NCBI RefSeq assembly: GCF_002197815.1
Contig: NZ_NIUB01000011.1
Coordinates: 78,307-142,306, forward strand
Reading direction: 5' to 3'
Origin: Pseudomonas oleovorans subsp. oleovorans
Lineage (GTDB): Bacteria > Pseudomonadota > Gammaproteobacteria > Pseudomonadales > Pseudomonadaceae
DNA: 64,000 nt
This document shows, in pieces, positions 54,409-63,819 of the stretch. The position numbers and the translations under genes are program-made. Under the pieces are notes generated by a model. The model had not been told where the DNA came from. It searched no databases and saw only the letters and a program-made list of their open reading frames with translations. How positions within the stretch are numbered: position 1 is the first letter of the stretch; every line of letters begins with the position of its first letter.

Positions 54409-55450
54409 ATGACTGCGTCTTCCGCCCGGGATGCCAGCGTGAACCGTCCGGCCAATCTGCGCCTCAGTCACTTCTTCACGTCGCTGCCTTTGCTGGCTGG
54501 TGGGATAGTGGCTGCTCTGCTGCCAGTGCTGAGCGAGTTCTTCCTCTCCCTGTTTAATGTATTGCCGACGCTGCTGTTGCTGCTTGGCGGCTCCTTCTGT
54601 CTGGCCTATGGCATCAGCGCGAGGTGTTTCTGCTGCTGGCGCTGTATGTCGGCTACTTTCTGCTGGATATCCAGGTCGATCACTTCCCAGGCAATGGCCA
54701 GAGACGCGGTGATGCGGCGCTGGTCTTTCACCTGATCTATCTGTTGCTACCACTGCTCTATGCCCTCTACGGCTGCTGGGAGGAGCGCACGCACCTGGCG
54801 CAGGACATGTTCGCCCGCGCCTTGGTGCTGCTGGCAGTCAGCGCGCTGGCCTTTGGTCTGGCGCGGCGTTATCTACAGGGTATCCCCGACTGGCTGGCAC
54901 AGATTCACTGGCCGTCGCTGCATGGTGCCTGAATGAACCTGGCGCAATTGGTCTATCTGCAAGCCCAGGCCACTGCACGCGGCGCAATTAGTGGGGCTGT
55001 GCGGTCTGCTGTGGATGTTGCCGCTGGTGTTCATCCTGGCCAACGCGTTGCAGGTGATGATCAGCATAGTGCGGTGGCGGCAAGGCTTACCGTTATGGCG
55101 GTGAGGAGTTCACCTTGCTGTTTCCCGGCAAGAGCGTGGAGCAATCCCTGCCGCACATCGAGGCAGTGCATCTGGCCATCGAGCAGTACCGCATGCAACT
55201 GCGTGATCCGCAACGCCGCCCGCGTAATGACCGCGAAGGCAAGTAGTGCCGGGCCGGCAAGGCCGCCAGCGAGGTGTCGGTGGCCGTGAGCATGGGCGTC
55301 GCCGAGCGTCAGGTCGAGCAACGCACGCTGCAGGAGGTCATCAAGGAGGCGGACAAGGCGCTGTACAGCGCCAAGGCCGCCGGGCGCAATTGCATCCGTA
55401 GCGCTGGCCAGCGTCGCGGAGCTGTGAAACTGACCGCCGGGCGCGAATAG
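54409..55450 (+). pseudogene. Decayed membrane GGDEF (diguanylate cyclase) gene
   Basis: From ATG at 54409, a membrane protein start (LPLLAGGIVAALLPVLSEFFLSLFNVLPTLLLLLGGSFCLAYGI) shifts frame near 54612 to QREVFLLLALYVGYFLLD, again near the stop at 54930, to VGLCGLLWMLPLVFILANALQV. Then the N-terminal half of the GGDEF domain is missing and the sequence resumes at KAYRYGGEEFTLLFPGKSVEQSL (GGEEF at 55097-55111), meets TAG at 55244-55246, and ends with the SMGVAERQ...EADKALYSAKAAGRN tail at 55450. No open frame covers it, so no cyclase can be made. Confidence 0.85.
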
Positions 55451-55614
55451 CTGCGCTGGCAGACGAGCGGTCAGCAGGGGTTTTCCTTGCCCTCAGTCAA
55501 TCAGATAGTTAGTGACCGCCTGTGAACTGCTGGTCACAACAAGACCCTATGTGTCTATAAAGTTGTTCAAGTAAACTCGGCCCTCTCACGTAAGTCCGTT
55601 TTCGAGGATGTGTC

Positions 55615-57393
55615 ATGGCCGATTACAAAGCCCCCCTGCGCGACATGCGCTTCGTGCTCAATGAAGTATTCGAAGTCTCCAAGCTCTGGGCCGAGCTGCC
55701 GGCCCTGGCCGAGGTGGTCGATGCCGAGACCGCCAGTGCCATCCTGGAAGAAGCTGGCAAAGTCACGGCGGGCAGCATCGCCCCGCTGAACCGCAGCGGT
55801 GACGAAGAAGGCTGCTCCTGGGACAACGGCGCGGTGAAAACCCCGGCCGGCTTCCCCGAGGCCTACCAGACCTACGCCGAGGGTGGCTGGGTCGGTGTTG
55901 GTGGTTCGCCGGAGTTCGGCGGTATGGGCATGCCCAAGGTGATCGGCGCCCAAGTCGAGGAGATGGTCAACTCGGCCAACCTGTCCTTCGGCCTGTACCC
56001 GATGCTGACCGCCGGCGCCTGCCTGTCGATCCTCAACCACGCCAGCGAAGAGCTCAAGGCGCAGTACCTGCCGAACATGTACGCCGGCGTCTGGGCCGGT
56101 TCCATGTGCCTGACCGAGCCGCACGCCGGCACCGACCTGGGCATCATCCGCACCAAGGCCGAACCCCAGGCAGATGGCAGCTACAAGATCAGCGGCACCA
56201 AGATCTTCATCACCGGTGGCGAGCACGACCTGACCGAAAACATCATCCACCTGGTGCTGGCCAAGCTGCCGGACGCACCGGCGGGCCCGAAAGGCATTTC
56301 GCTGTTCCTGGTGCCCAAGGTCATGGTCAATGCCGACGGCTCCCTCGGTGAGAACAATGCTCTGGGCTGCGGCTCCATCGAACACAAGATGGGCATCAAG
56401 GCTTCGGCCACCTGCGTGATGAACTTCGACGGCGCCACCGGTTACCTGGTCGGCGAGGTGAACAAGGGCCTCAACGCCATGTTCACCATGATGAACTACG
56501 AGCGTCTGGGCGTTGGCATCCAGGGCCTGGCCCTGGGCGAGCGCAGCTACCAGAGCGCCGTCGAATACGCCCGAGAGCGCATCCAGAGCCGCGCACCGAC
56601 CGGTCCGGTGGCCAAGGACAAAGCTGCCGACCCGATCATTGTGCACCCGGACGTGCGCCGTATGCTGTTGACCATGAAAGCGCTGAACGAGGGTGGTCGC
56701 GCCTTCTCCAGCTACGTCGCCATGCAGCTCGACACTGCCAAGTACAGCGAGGACAAGGACACCGCCAAGCGTGCCGACGAGCTGGTGGCGCTGCTGACCC
56801 CGGTGGCCAAGGCCTTCCTCACCGACATGGCGCTGGAAACCACCGTGCATGGCCAGCAGATCTTCGGCGGCCACGGCTTCATCCGCGAGTGGGGCCAGGA
56901 GCAGCTTGTTCGGGATTGCCGCATCACCCAGATCTACGAAGGCACCAACGGCATCCAGTCGCTGGACCTGATGGGGCGCAAGATCGTTGGCAGCGGCGGC
57001 AGCTTCTACAAGCACCTGGCCGACGAGATCAAGGCCTTCGTCGCTTCGGCTGACGCCAACCTCGCCGAGTTCACCAAGCCGCTGGCAGCTGCCGTGCACA
57101 ACCTCGACGAGCTGACCGCCTGGGTACTGGACCGTGCCAAGGGCAACCCCAACGAAATCGGTGCGGCCTCGGTGGAGTACCTGCACGTGTTCGGCTACAC
57201 CGCCTATGCCTATATGTGGGCGTTGATGGCTCGGGCAGCGTTGGGCAAGGAAGATCAGGACGATTTCTACGCCAGCAAGCTGGGTACCGCGCGCTTCTAC
57301 TTCGCCCGCTTGCTGCCGCGCATTCACTCGCTGAGTGCGTCGGTCAAGGCCGGTAGCGAATCGCTGTATCTGCTGGATGCTGCGCAGTTCTGA
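55615..57393 (+). CDS. Acyl-CoA dehydrogenase (long C-terminal type), copy 2
   Basis: A 592-residue paralog of the gene at 52487, with the same plan: [75 protein letters not shown], and VRDCRITQIYEGTNGIQSLDLMGRK. It differs in the central acyl pocket (for example LGLMTMKALNEGG and the C-terminal region), so chain-length preference probably differs. GAGGATGTGTC lies before the ATG at 55615. The GGDEF relic lies between the two copies, so they are independent transcripts. Fatty-acid beta-oxidation is likely; the exact substrate is not known. Confidence 0.94.
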   Translation: MADYKAPLRDMRFVLNEVFEVSKLWAELPALAEVVDAETASAILEEAGKVTAGSIAPLNRSGDEEGCSWDNGAVKTPAGFPEAYQTYAEGGWVGVGGSPEFGGMGMPKVIGAQVEEMVNSANLSFGLYPMLTAGACLSILNHASEELKAQYLPNMYAGVWAGSMCLTEPHAGTDLGIIRTKAEPQADGSYKISGTKIFITGGEHDLTENIIHLVLAKLPDAPAGPKGISLFLVPKVMVNADGSLGENNALGCGSIEHKMGIKASATCVMNFDGATGYLVGEVNKGLNAMFTMMNYERLGVGIQGLALGERSYQSAVEYARERIQSRAPTGPVAKDKAADPIIVHPDVRRMLLTMKALNEGGRAFSSYVAMQLDTAKYSEDKDTAKRADELVALLTPVAKAFLTDMALETTVHGQQIFGGHGFIREWGQEQLVRDCRITQIYEGTNGIQSLDLMGRKIVGSGGSFYKHLADEIKAFVASADANLAEFTKPLAAAVHNLDELTAWVLDRAKGNPNEIGAASVEYLHVFGYTAYAYMWALMARAALGKEDQDDFYASKLGTARFYFARLLPRIHSLSASVKAGSESLYLLDAAQF

Positions 57394-57414
57394 TCACGCT
57401 ACCGCGCACAAATG

Positions 57415-57442
57415 AGCCCCGGCCCGCGCGCCGGGGCTTTTT
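57415..57442 (+). terminator. Rho-independent terminator after acyl-CoA dehydrogenase copy 2
   Basis: AGCCCCGG, 8-base loop, CCGGGGCT, followed by TTTTTATTT. Perfect 8-bp stem. Confidence 0.88.
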
Positions 57443-57445
57443 ATT

Positions 57446-58042
57446 TCAGTGTGCGCACGGGTTCAGCCAGGCCACGTAGAGAAGGGCGGGGCGGTGTGCG
57501 TGCAGGTGTAATTGGCCGGGTTCGTTCTCGATCAGCAGGCCATTGCCCGCCGTTAGCGGGTGCATCGCGCCGCCAGCATTCACGTCGACTGCGGTCTGGC
57601 CCCCATTCCACAGCAGCAGCATCACCGCCGCATCGTTCTCCAGCCTTCGGGTTCCCTGCCATTTCAGCAACTGCACCTGATGCGTCCAGTGGCCTCGTCG
57701 GGTCATCAGATTGAGGTCGGTGATCGGGCCGTCCAGCAGATGGGCGCTGATCGCCTCTTCGCCGCCGAACACCGCTATGGCGCCACCGCTGAGCAGCATT
57801 TCGCGCTGCCCGTCGGCGCGGTGCAGGCACACGCCGTTACCGGCGAGCACGGCCAGGCTGCGGTCGATGTCCGGGAAGCTGGAAAAGGCACCATCCACCG
57901 CCACCTGCGCAGTGCTGATGCGCCAGGCGAAATCCTTCAGGCCGGCACCCACTGGCGAGATGGCCAATTCCACGGTGGAGCCGCCACCGTTCTTCCAGGG
58001 CATTGCGCGGGCAGTTGCGGGGTCGAGCAGGGTGCAGGGCAT
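57446..58042 (-). CDS. hutD: HutD family protein of the histidine utilisation locus
   Basis: A 198-residue cupin-like protein. Landmarks are MPWKNGGGSTVELAISP, FAWRISTAQVAVDGAFSSFPDIDRSLAVLAGNG, and DLNLMTRRGHWTHQVQLL. HutD is a conserved accessory protein of hut loci, thought to set an upper bound on hut expression in P. fluorescens. The start at 58042 follows GGAGAGATC; a longer frame runs upstream through the hut control region and is not real. It is divergent from hutI, so the two share 226 bases with two HutC-type operators. hutC itself, usually beside hutD, is absent here. Confidence 0.92.
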   Translation of the reverse strand: MPCTLLDPATARAMPWKNGGGSTVELAISPVGAGLKDFAWRISTAQVAVDGAFSSFPDIDRSLAVLAGNGVCLHRADGQREMLLSGGAIAVFGGEEAISAHLLDGPITDLNLMTRRGHWTHQVQLLKWQGTRRLENDAAVMLLLWNGGQTAVDVNAGGAMHPLTAGNGLLIENEPGQLHLHAHRPALLYVAWLNPCAH

Positions 58043-58053
58043 GATCTCTCCAA

Positions 58054-58065
58054 ATGTATATACAT
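58054..58065. promoter_or_regulatory. HutC-type operator ATGTATATACAT (hutD side)
   Basis: A perfect 12-bp palindrome, 11 bases upstream of hutD. It matches the TGTATATACA core recognised by HutC in pseudomonads. Confidence 0.75.
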
Positions 58066-58236
58066 AGTGGCTGGGCGACAAACGGTTCCGATCGCAAGGT
58101 CGGCGAAGATGTCTCCAGACAGAGGCCGGTAACGCTCTATTCAGGGTATCAAGCCGTACTGCACATGCCTTGTCTGGTCTTGTGATCATAAGGTCAGGCT
58201 GTTGCTCCCGGCTTGACGCCGATTCGATCCACTCAT

Positions 58237-58248
58237 ATTGTATATACA
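58237..58248. promoter_or_regulatory. HutC-type operator TTGTATATACAA (hutI side)
   Basis: A perfect 12-bp palindrome 20 bases before hutI, overlapping a likely -10 box TATTGT (58235-58240) of a promoter with TTGACG (58212-58217) at 17 bases. Repressor binding would block this promoter; urocanate is the inducer in pseudomonads. Confidence 0.8.
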
Positions 58249-58268
58249 AAACAAGCCGGGAGAATCCC

Positions 58269-59486
58269 ATGCCGATGCATTCCACCTCGAAACAGCTCTG
58301 GCGCGATGTGCAGGTCTTCGATGGCCTGGCGCAGCTGGACGAGGCGATGAACGTGCTGGTCGAGGACGGTCGCATTGCCGGTCTGTGGCCGTCGCGCACC
58401 TTCGACGAGGCGCTGGCTCAAGGTGCAGTCGAGGTGGGGAGCGGCGGCGTGATGACCCCAGGCCTGGTCGACTGCCACACCCATCTGGTCTATGCCGGCA
58501 ACCGCGCTGGAGAGTTCGAGCAGCGCCTGGAAGGTGTCAGCTACGAAACCATCGCCCGCAACGGTGGCGGCATTCTCAGCAGCGTGCGCGCCACTCGTAC
58601 AGCGAGCGAGGACGAACTGATCGCCGCCAGCCTGCCGCGTCTCGATGCGCTGCTGGCCGATGGTGTGACCACGCTGGAGATCAAGTCCGGTTACGGTCTG
58701 ACCGTCGAAAGTGAGTTGAAGATGCTGCGCGTGGCCCGCCGTCTCGGCGAACTGCGTCCGGTACGGGTGCTGACCACGCTGCTCGGTGCCCATGCCTTGC
58801 CGCCGGAATACGCCGGCCGCGCTGACGACTACGTGAGCCTGGTCTGCGACGAGATGATCCCGGCCGCTGCCCGTGAGCGGTTGGCCGATGCGGTGGACGT
58901 ATTCTGCGAGGGCATCGGCTTTTCCCCGGCGCAGTGCGAACGCGTGTTCCAGGCAGCCCGCGCCCATGGCCTGGCGATCAAGGCGCATGCCGAGCAACTG
59001 TCCAACCTCGGCGGCAGTGCCCTGGCCGCACGTTACGGTGCGCTGTCCGCCGACCATATCGAATACCTCGACGAGGCTGGCGTGCGCGCCATGGCCGAGG
59101 CCGGCACCGTTGCCGTGCTGCTGCCCGGTGCCTTCCACGTGCTGCGCGAAACCCAGTTGCCGCCCATCGCGCTATTGCGCCAGTACGGCGTACCGATGGC
59201 GGTGGCCAGCGATGCCAACCCCGGCACCTCGCCGATCTGCATGCCCACGCTGATGGCCAACCTGGCCTGCACCCTGTTTCGTCTCACCCCACGCGAAGCC
59301 CTGGCCGGCATGACCGCCCACGGCGCCCGCGCCCTCGGCCTGCACGACCTCGGCCGCATCGCCGTCGGCGCGCCGGCGGATCTGTGCCTGTGGGATATCC
59401 GGCAACCGGCCGAACTGGCCTACGCGGTGCAGGCCGGACGTTTGCGCCAGCGCGTGTTCAATGGAGTCGTGACCTATGCCCGCTGA
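58269..59486 (+). CDS. hutI: Imidazolonepropionase
   Basis: A 405-residue amidohydrolase that opens imidazolone-5-propionate to N-formimino-L-glutamate. The metal site is [12 protein letters not shown] with a His-x-His, then [12 protein letters not shown] and [12 protein letters not shown]; the last metal ligand Asp lies in [15 protein letters not shown] at 58269 has CGGGAGAATC ahead; a second ATG at 58275 is possible. The stop overlaps the hutG start by 11 bases, so the pair is translationally coupled. Third step of histidine breakdown; promoter with HutC operator just upstream. Confidence 0.95.
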   Translation: MPMHSTSKQLWRDVQVFDGLAQLDEAMNVLVEDGRIAGLWPSRTFDEALAQGAVEVGSGGVMTPGLVDCHTHLVYAGNRAGEFEQRLEGVSYETIARNGGGILSSVRATRTASEDELIAASLPRLDALLADGVTTLEIKSGYGLTVESELKMLRVARRLGELRPVRVLTTLLGAHALPPEYAGRADDYVSLVCDEMIPAAARERLADAVDVFCEGIGFSPAQCERVFQAARAHGLAIKAHAEQLSNLGGSALAARYGALSADHIEYLDEAGVRAMAEAGTVAVLLPGAFHVLRETQLPPIALLRQYGVPMAVASDANPGTSPICMPTLMANLACTLFRLTPREALAGMTAHGARALGLHDLGRIAVGAPADLCLWDIRQPAELAYAVQAGRLRQRVFNGVVTYAR

Positions 59487-60411
59487 TCGTCACTCGATGG
59501 CCGCCTGGAGCGGTCGAACCGACCCGGAAGCCGATAGCGCACGCTGGCACCAGCGCATTCGCTCGCTTACCGAAGACAGCCAGCCGGGCCTGGCTTTGCT
59601 GGGTTTTGCCTGCGACGAAGGTGTGCGCCGCAACCAGGGTCGCGTCGGTGCCGCCGCTGCGCCACAAAGCGTGCGCAAGGCCCTGGCCAATCTGGCCTGG
59701 CACCGACAGGCGCCGGCCTACGATGCGGGTGACGTCACCTGCGAGGATGGCGATCTGGAAGCGGCGCAGGCCCGCCTCGGTCATAACGTCTGTGCGCTGC
59801 TGGACGCCGGGCATCTGCCGCTGGTGATCGGCGGCGGTCATGAAGTGGCCTTCGGCAGCTGGTCCGGGCTGGCCGAGCATCTCAGTGGCCAGGCCGCCCC
59901 GAAGATCGGCATCATCAATTTCGACGCCCATTTCGACCTGCGCGACCCGGCCCATGTGCATTCCTCCGGCACGCCCTTCGCGCAGATCGCCGAGCAGTGT
60001 GCCGCACGCGGCTGGCCGTTCCGCTACGCCTGCCTCGGCGTCAGCCGCGCCAGCAACACCCGCGCGCTGTTCGCCCGCGCCGCCGAGCTGAACGTGCTGG
60101 TGCGCGAGGATCACCAGATCCGCGAGTCGACCCTGGAGAGCATCGGCGCCGAGCTGGACGCCTTCACCGCCGAGTGCGACGCGCTCTATCTGACCATCGA
60201 CATCGACGTGCTGCCGGCCTGCGAGGCGCCGGGCGTCAGCGCGCCAGCCGCCCGTGGCGTGCGCCTGGAGCTGCTGGAACCGCTGCTCGAACGGCTCAAG
60301 GCCAGCGGCAAGCTGCGCCTGGCCGACCTGGCCGAGCTCAACCCCGAATACGACATCGACAACCGCACCGCCAAGGTGGCGGCGCGGCTGATTCATCTGC
60401 TGAGCCTCTGA
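59476..60411 (+). CDS. hutG: Formimidoylglutamase (arginase family)
   Basis: A 311-residue ureohydrolase-fold enzyme. Manganese ligands are in GGGHEVAFG (His), FDAHFDLRD (D-x-H-x-D) and [15 protein letters not shown] (D-x-D), the three arginase motifs. It cleaves N-formimino-L-glutamate to glutamate and formamide. This is the four-step pathway found in Bacillus and Klebsiella; P. putida and many others use HutF plus a non-arginase N-formylglutamate amidohydrolase called HutG instead. The two are unrelated proteins with the same gene name. It overlaps hutI by 11 bases and precedes hutU by 14 bases. Confidence 0.93.
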   Translation: MPADRHSMAAWSGRTDPEADSARWHQRIRSLTEDSQPGLALLGFACDEGVRRNQGRVGAAAAPQSVRKALANLAWHRQAPAYDAGDVTCEDGDLEAAQARLGHNVCALLDAGHLPLVIGGGHEVAFGSWSGLAEHLSGQAAPKIGIINFDAHFDLRDPAHVHSSGTPFAQIAEQCAARGWPFRYACLGVSRASNTRALFARAAELNVLVREDHQIRESTLESIGAELDAFTAECDALYLTIDIDVLPACEAPGVSAPAARGVRLELLEPLLERLKASGKLRLADLAELNPEYDIDNRTAKVAARLIHLLSL

Positions 60412-60425
60412 GCCAGGAGTCCGAC

Positions 60426-62099
60426 GTGACCACCAAGACCAATAAATACCGCGATATCGAGATCCGCGCCCCGCGTGGCACCACGCTCACCGCCAAGAGC
60501 TGGCTGACCGAAGCGCCGCTGCGCATGCTGATGAACAACCTCGACCCGGACGTGGCCGAGAACCCCAAGGAGCTGGTGGTGTACGGCGGCATCGGCCGCG
60601 CCGCGCGCAACTGGGAGTGCTATGACAAGATCGTCGAGAGCCTGACCAACCTGGATGACGACGAGACCCTGCTGGTGCAATCCGGCAAGCCGGTCGGCGT
60701 GTTCAAGACCCACAGCAACGCACCGCGCGTGCTGATCGCCAACTCCAACCTGGTGCCGCACTGGGCCAGTTGGGAGCACTTCAACGAGCTGGATGCCAAG
60801 GGCCTGGCCATGTACGGCCAGATGACTGCCGGCAGCTGGATCTACATCGGCAGCCAGGGCATCGTGCAGGGCACCTACGAAACCTTCGTCGAAGCCGGTC
60901 GCCAGCACTACGCCGGCAACCTCAAAGGCCGCTGGGTGCTGACCGCAGGCCTGGGTGGTATGGGTGGCGCGCAGCCGCTGGCGGCGACCCTGGCCGGCGC
61001 CTGCTCGCTGAACATCGAATGCCAGCAGACCAGCATCGACTTCCGCCTGCGCAGCCGTTACGTCGACGAACAGGCCACTGACCTGGACGACGCCCTGGCG
61101 CGTATCGCCAAGTACACCGGCGAAGGCAAGGCCATCTCCATCGCCCTGCTGGGCAACGCCGCCGAGATCCTGCCGGAGCTGGTCAAGCGCGGTGTTCGCC
61201 CGGATATGGTCACCGACCAGACCAGCGCCCACGACCCGCTCAACGGCTACCTGCCGATTGGCTGGAGCTGGGCCGAGTACAAGGATCGCGCCGCCACCGA
61301 CCCGGCTGGCGTGGTCAAGGCCGCCAAGCAGTCCATGGCCGTGCACGTGCAGGCCATGCTCGACTTCCAGAAGATGGGCGTGCCGACCTTCGACTACGGC
61401 AACAACATCCGCCAGATGGCCTTTGATGAGGGCGTGAGCAATGCCTTCGACTTCCCCGGCTTCGTCCCGGCCTACATCCGCCCGCTGTTCTGCCGCGGCA
61501 TCGGCCCGTTCCGCTGGGCGGCGCTGTCTGGTAACCCCGAGGACATCTACAAGACCGACGCCAAGGTCAAGGAACTGATCCCCGACGACGCCCACCTGCA
61601 CCGCTGGCTGGACATGGCCCGCGAGCGCATCGCCTTCCAGGGCCTGCCGGCGCGTATCTGCTGGGTCGGACTGGGCCAGCGCGCCAAGCTCGGCCTGGCG
61701 TTCAACGAGATGGTGCGTTCGGGTGAGCTGAGCGCGCCCATCGTCATCGGCCGCGACCACCTGGACAGCGGCTCGGTGTCCAGCCCCAATCGCGAGACCG
61801 AGGCGATGCAGGACGGCTCCGACGCCGTGTCCGACTGGCCGCTGCTCAATGCTCTGCTCAACACCGCCAGCGGCGCCACCTGGGTGTCGCTGCACCACGG
61901 CGGTGGCGTGGGCATGGGGTTCTCCCAGCATTCGGGTATGGTCATCGTCTGCGATGGCACCGACGAAGCCGCCGCGCGTATCGCCCGCGTGCTGACCAAC
62001 GACCCGGGCACCGGGGTGATGCGTCACGCCGATGCCGGTTACCAGATCGCCATCGATTGCGCCAAGGAGCAAGGTCTGAATTTGCCGATGATCGGCTGA
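60426..62099 (+). CDS. hutU: Urocanate hydratase
   Basis: A 557-residue NAD+-dependent enzyme that converts urocanate to imidazolone propionate. The NAD-binding [21 protein letters not shown], the catalytic-Cys region [21 protein letters not shown] and the final [31 protein letters not shown] are well conserved. The start is GTG at 60426, with AGGAG at 60415-60419 ahead; no ATG fits the family start [18 protein letters not shown]. Length matches the family (about 557). Follows hutG closely, and is followed by a repeat and then hutH. Confidence 0.95.
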   Translation: MTTKTNKYRDIEIRAPRGTTLTAKSWLTEAPLRMLMNNLDPDVAENPKELVVYGGIGRAARNWECYDKIVESLTNLDDDETLLVQSGKPVGVFKTHSNAPRVLIANSNLVPHWASWEHFNELDAKGLAMYGQMTAGSWIYIGSQGIVQGTYETFVEAGRQHYAGNLKGRWVLTAGLGGMGGAQPLAATLAGACSLNIECQQTSIDFRLRSRYVDEQATDLDDALARIAKYTGEGKAISIALLGNAAEILPELVKRGVRPDMVTDQTSAHDPLNGYLPIGWSWAEYKDRAATDPAGVVKAAKQSMAVHVQAMLDFQKMGVPTFDYGNNIRQMAFDEGVSNAFDFPGFVPAYIRPLFCRGIGPFRWAALSGNPEDIYKTDAKVKELIPDDAHLHRWLDMARERIAFQGLPARICWVGLGQRAKLGLAFNEMVRSGELSAPIVIGRDHLDSGSVSSPNRETEAMQDGSDAVSDWPLLNALLNTASGATWVSLHHGGGVGMGFSQHSGMVIVCDGTDEAAARIARVLTNDPGTGVMRHADAGYQIAIDCAKEQGLNLPMIG

Positions 62100-62108
62100 G
62101 AGCATATC

Positions 62109-62231
62109 CAAAGTCTGCTGCGCGTCGGCCAAACGGCGTTGCAAACGACTTCGGACTGCTCATTTACAGCTCGTAAACTCCGCGTCCTCAGCCATTTGCG
62201 CCACCGTTTGGCTCTAGCTCGCGAGACTTTG
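62109..62231. repeat. Inverted repeat CAAAGTCT ... AGACTTTG between hutU and hutH
   Basis: Outer arms CAAAGTCT (62109-62116) and AGACTTTG (62224-62231); inner arms GCCAAACGG and CCGTTTGG. The 123-base element fills the hutU-hutH gap and has no gene. Its shape is that of a miniature palindromic element. Confidence 0.65.
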
Positions 62232-62256
62232 AACACGCTCTTTGGAAGAACACCTC

Positions 62257-63792
62257 ATGACCACCCTGAACCTGAAACCCGGCCAACTGACCCTGGCCGA
62301 CCTGCGCGCTGCCTACCAGGCGCCTGTGCAACTGACTCTGGACGCCAGCGCCCATAAGGCCATCGACGCCAGCGTCGCCTGCGTCAACCAGATCATCGCC
62401 GAGGGCCGCACCGCCTACGGCATCAACACCGGTTTCGGCCTGCTGGCCTCGACCCGCATCGCCAACGACGACCTGGAAAAGCTGCAGCGTTCGCTGGTGC
62501 TGTCCCACGCCGCCGGCATCGGTCAGCCGCTGGATGACGCCATGGTGCGCCTGATCATGCTGCTGAAGATCAACAGCCTGGCGCGCGGCTTCTCCGGCAT
62601 TCGCCGCCAGGTGATCGACGCGCTGATCGCCCTGGTCAACGCCGAGGTCTACCCGCACATTCCGCTGAAAGGCTCGGTCGGCGCTTCCGGTGACCTGGCG
62701 CCGCTGGCGCACATGTCGCTGGTGCTGCTCGGCGAAAGTCAGGCGCGCCACAAGGACCAATGGCTGCCGGCCACCGAGGCGCTGGCCATCGCCGGCCTGG
62801 AGCCGATGACCCTGGCCGCCAAGGAGGGCCTGGCCCTGCTCAACGGCACCCAGGTGTCCACCGCCTACGCCCTGCGCGGGCTGTTCGAGGGCGAGGACCT
62901 GTACGCTGCCGCCAGCGTTTGCGGCGCGCTCAGTGTCGAGGCGCTGCTGGGTTCGCGCTCGTCCTTCGATGCGCGTATCCACGCGGCTCGTGGCCAGCGT
63001 GGGCAGATCGACGCAGCAGCGGCGTTCCGTCACCTGCTCGGCGACAGCAGCGAGATCGGCCGCTCCCACGCCGCCTGCGACAAGGTGCAGGACCCGTATT
63101 CGCTGCGCTGCCAGCCGCAGGTCATGGGCGCCTGCCTGACCCAGCTGCGTCAGGCCGCCGAAGTGCTCGGCGTTGAGGCCAACGCGGTCTCCGACAACCC
63201 GCTGGTGTTCGCCGCTGAAGGCGAGGTGATTTCCGGTGGCAACTTCCACGCCGAGCCGGTGGCCATGGCCGCCGACAATATCGCCCTGGCCATCGCCGAG
63301 ATCGGTTCGCTGTCCGAGCGGCGTATCTCGCTGATGATGGACAAGCACATGTCGCAACTGCCGCCGTTCCTGGTGGCCAATGGCGGGGTCAACTCCGGCT
63401 TCATGATCGCCCAGGTCACTGCTGCTGCGTTGGCCAGCGAGAACAAGGCGTTGGCCCATCCGCACAGCGTCGACAGTCTGCCGACGTCGGCCAACCAGGA
63501 AGACCACGTTTCCATGGCCCCGGCTGCCGGCAAGCGCCTGTGGGACATGGCCGCCAACACCCGTGGCGTGCTGGCCGTGGAGTGGCTGGGTGCCTGCCAG
63601 GGCCTGGACTTCCGCGAAGGACTGAACAGCACCCCCGCGTTGGAACAGGCGCGTCAAGCGCTGCGAGCCAAGGTGCCGTACTACGTCGAGGACCGCTTCT
63701 TCGCCCCGGACATCGCCGCCGCTGATGCTCTGCTCGCCGAGCGCGTGCTGACGCCGCTGCTGCCGGCCGGCATGTTGCCGTCTATAGGCTGA
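62257..63792 (+). CDS. hutH: Histidine ammonia-lyase
   Basis: A 511-residue enzyme that removes ammonia from L-histidine to give urocanate. The self-made MIO cofactor comes from A143-S144-G145 in [24 protein letters not shown] and [12 protein letters not shown] are also family landmarks. The start at 62257 gives [16 protein letters not shown]; the TTG at 62242 in the same frame (with GAACACGCTC ahead) is less likely. Last complete gene in the window and probably last of the hutI-G-U-H unit, with an IS110-type element inserted a few bases after it. Confidence 0.95.
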   Translation: MTTLNLKPGQLTLADLRAAYQAPVQLTLDASAHKAIDASVACVNQIIAEGRTAYGINTGFGLLASTRIANDDLEKLQRSLVLSHAAGIGQPLDDAMVRLIMLLKINSLARGFSGIRRQVIDALIALVNAEVYPHIPLKGSVGASGDLAPLAHMSLVLLGESQARHKDQWLPATEALAIAGLEPMTLAAKEGLALLNGTQVSTAYALRGLFEGEDLYAAASVCGALSVEALLGSRSSFDARIHAARGQRGQIDAAAAFRHLLGDSSEIGRSHAACDKVQDPYSLRCQPQVMGACLTQLRQAAEVLGVEANAVSDNPLVFAAEGEVISGGNFHAEPVAMAADNIALAIAEIGSLSERRISLMMDKHMSQLPPFLVANGGVNSGFMIAQVTAAALASENKALAHPHSVDSLPTSANQEDHVSMAPAAGKRLWDMAANTRGVLAVEWLGACQGLDFREGLNSTPALEQARQALRAKVPYYVEDRFFAPDIAAADALLAERVLTPLLPAGMLPSIG

Positions 63793-63819
63793 GAACGGCG
63801 GTGGCGTAGCCCAATGAGA

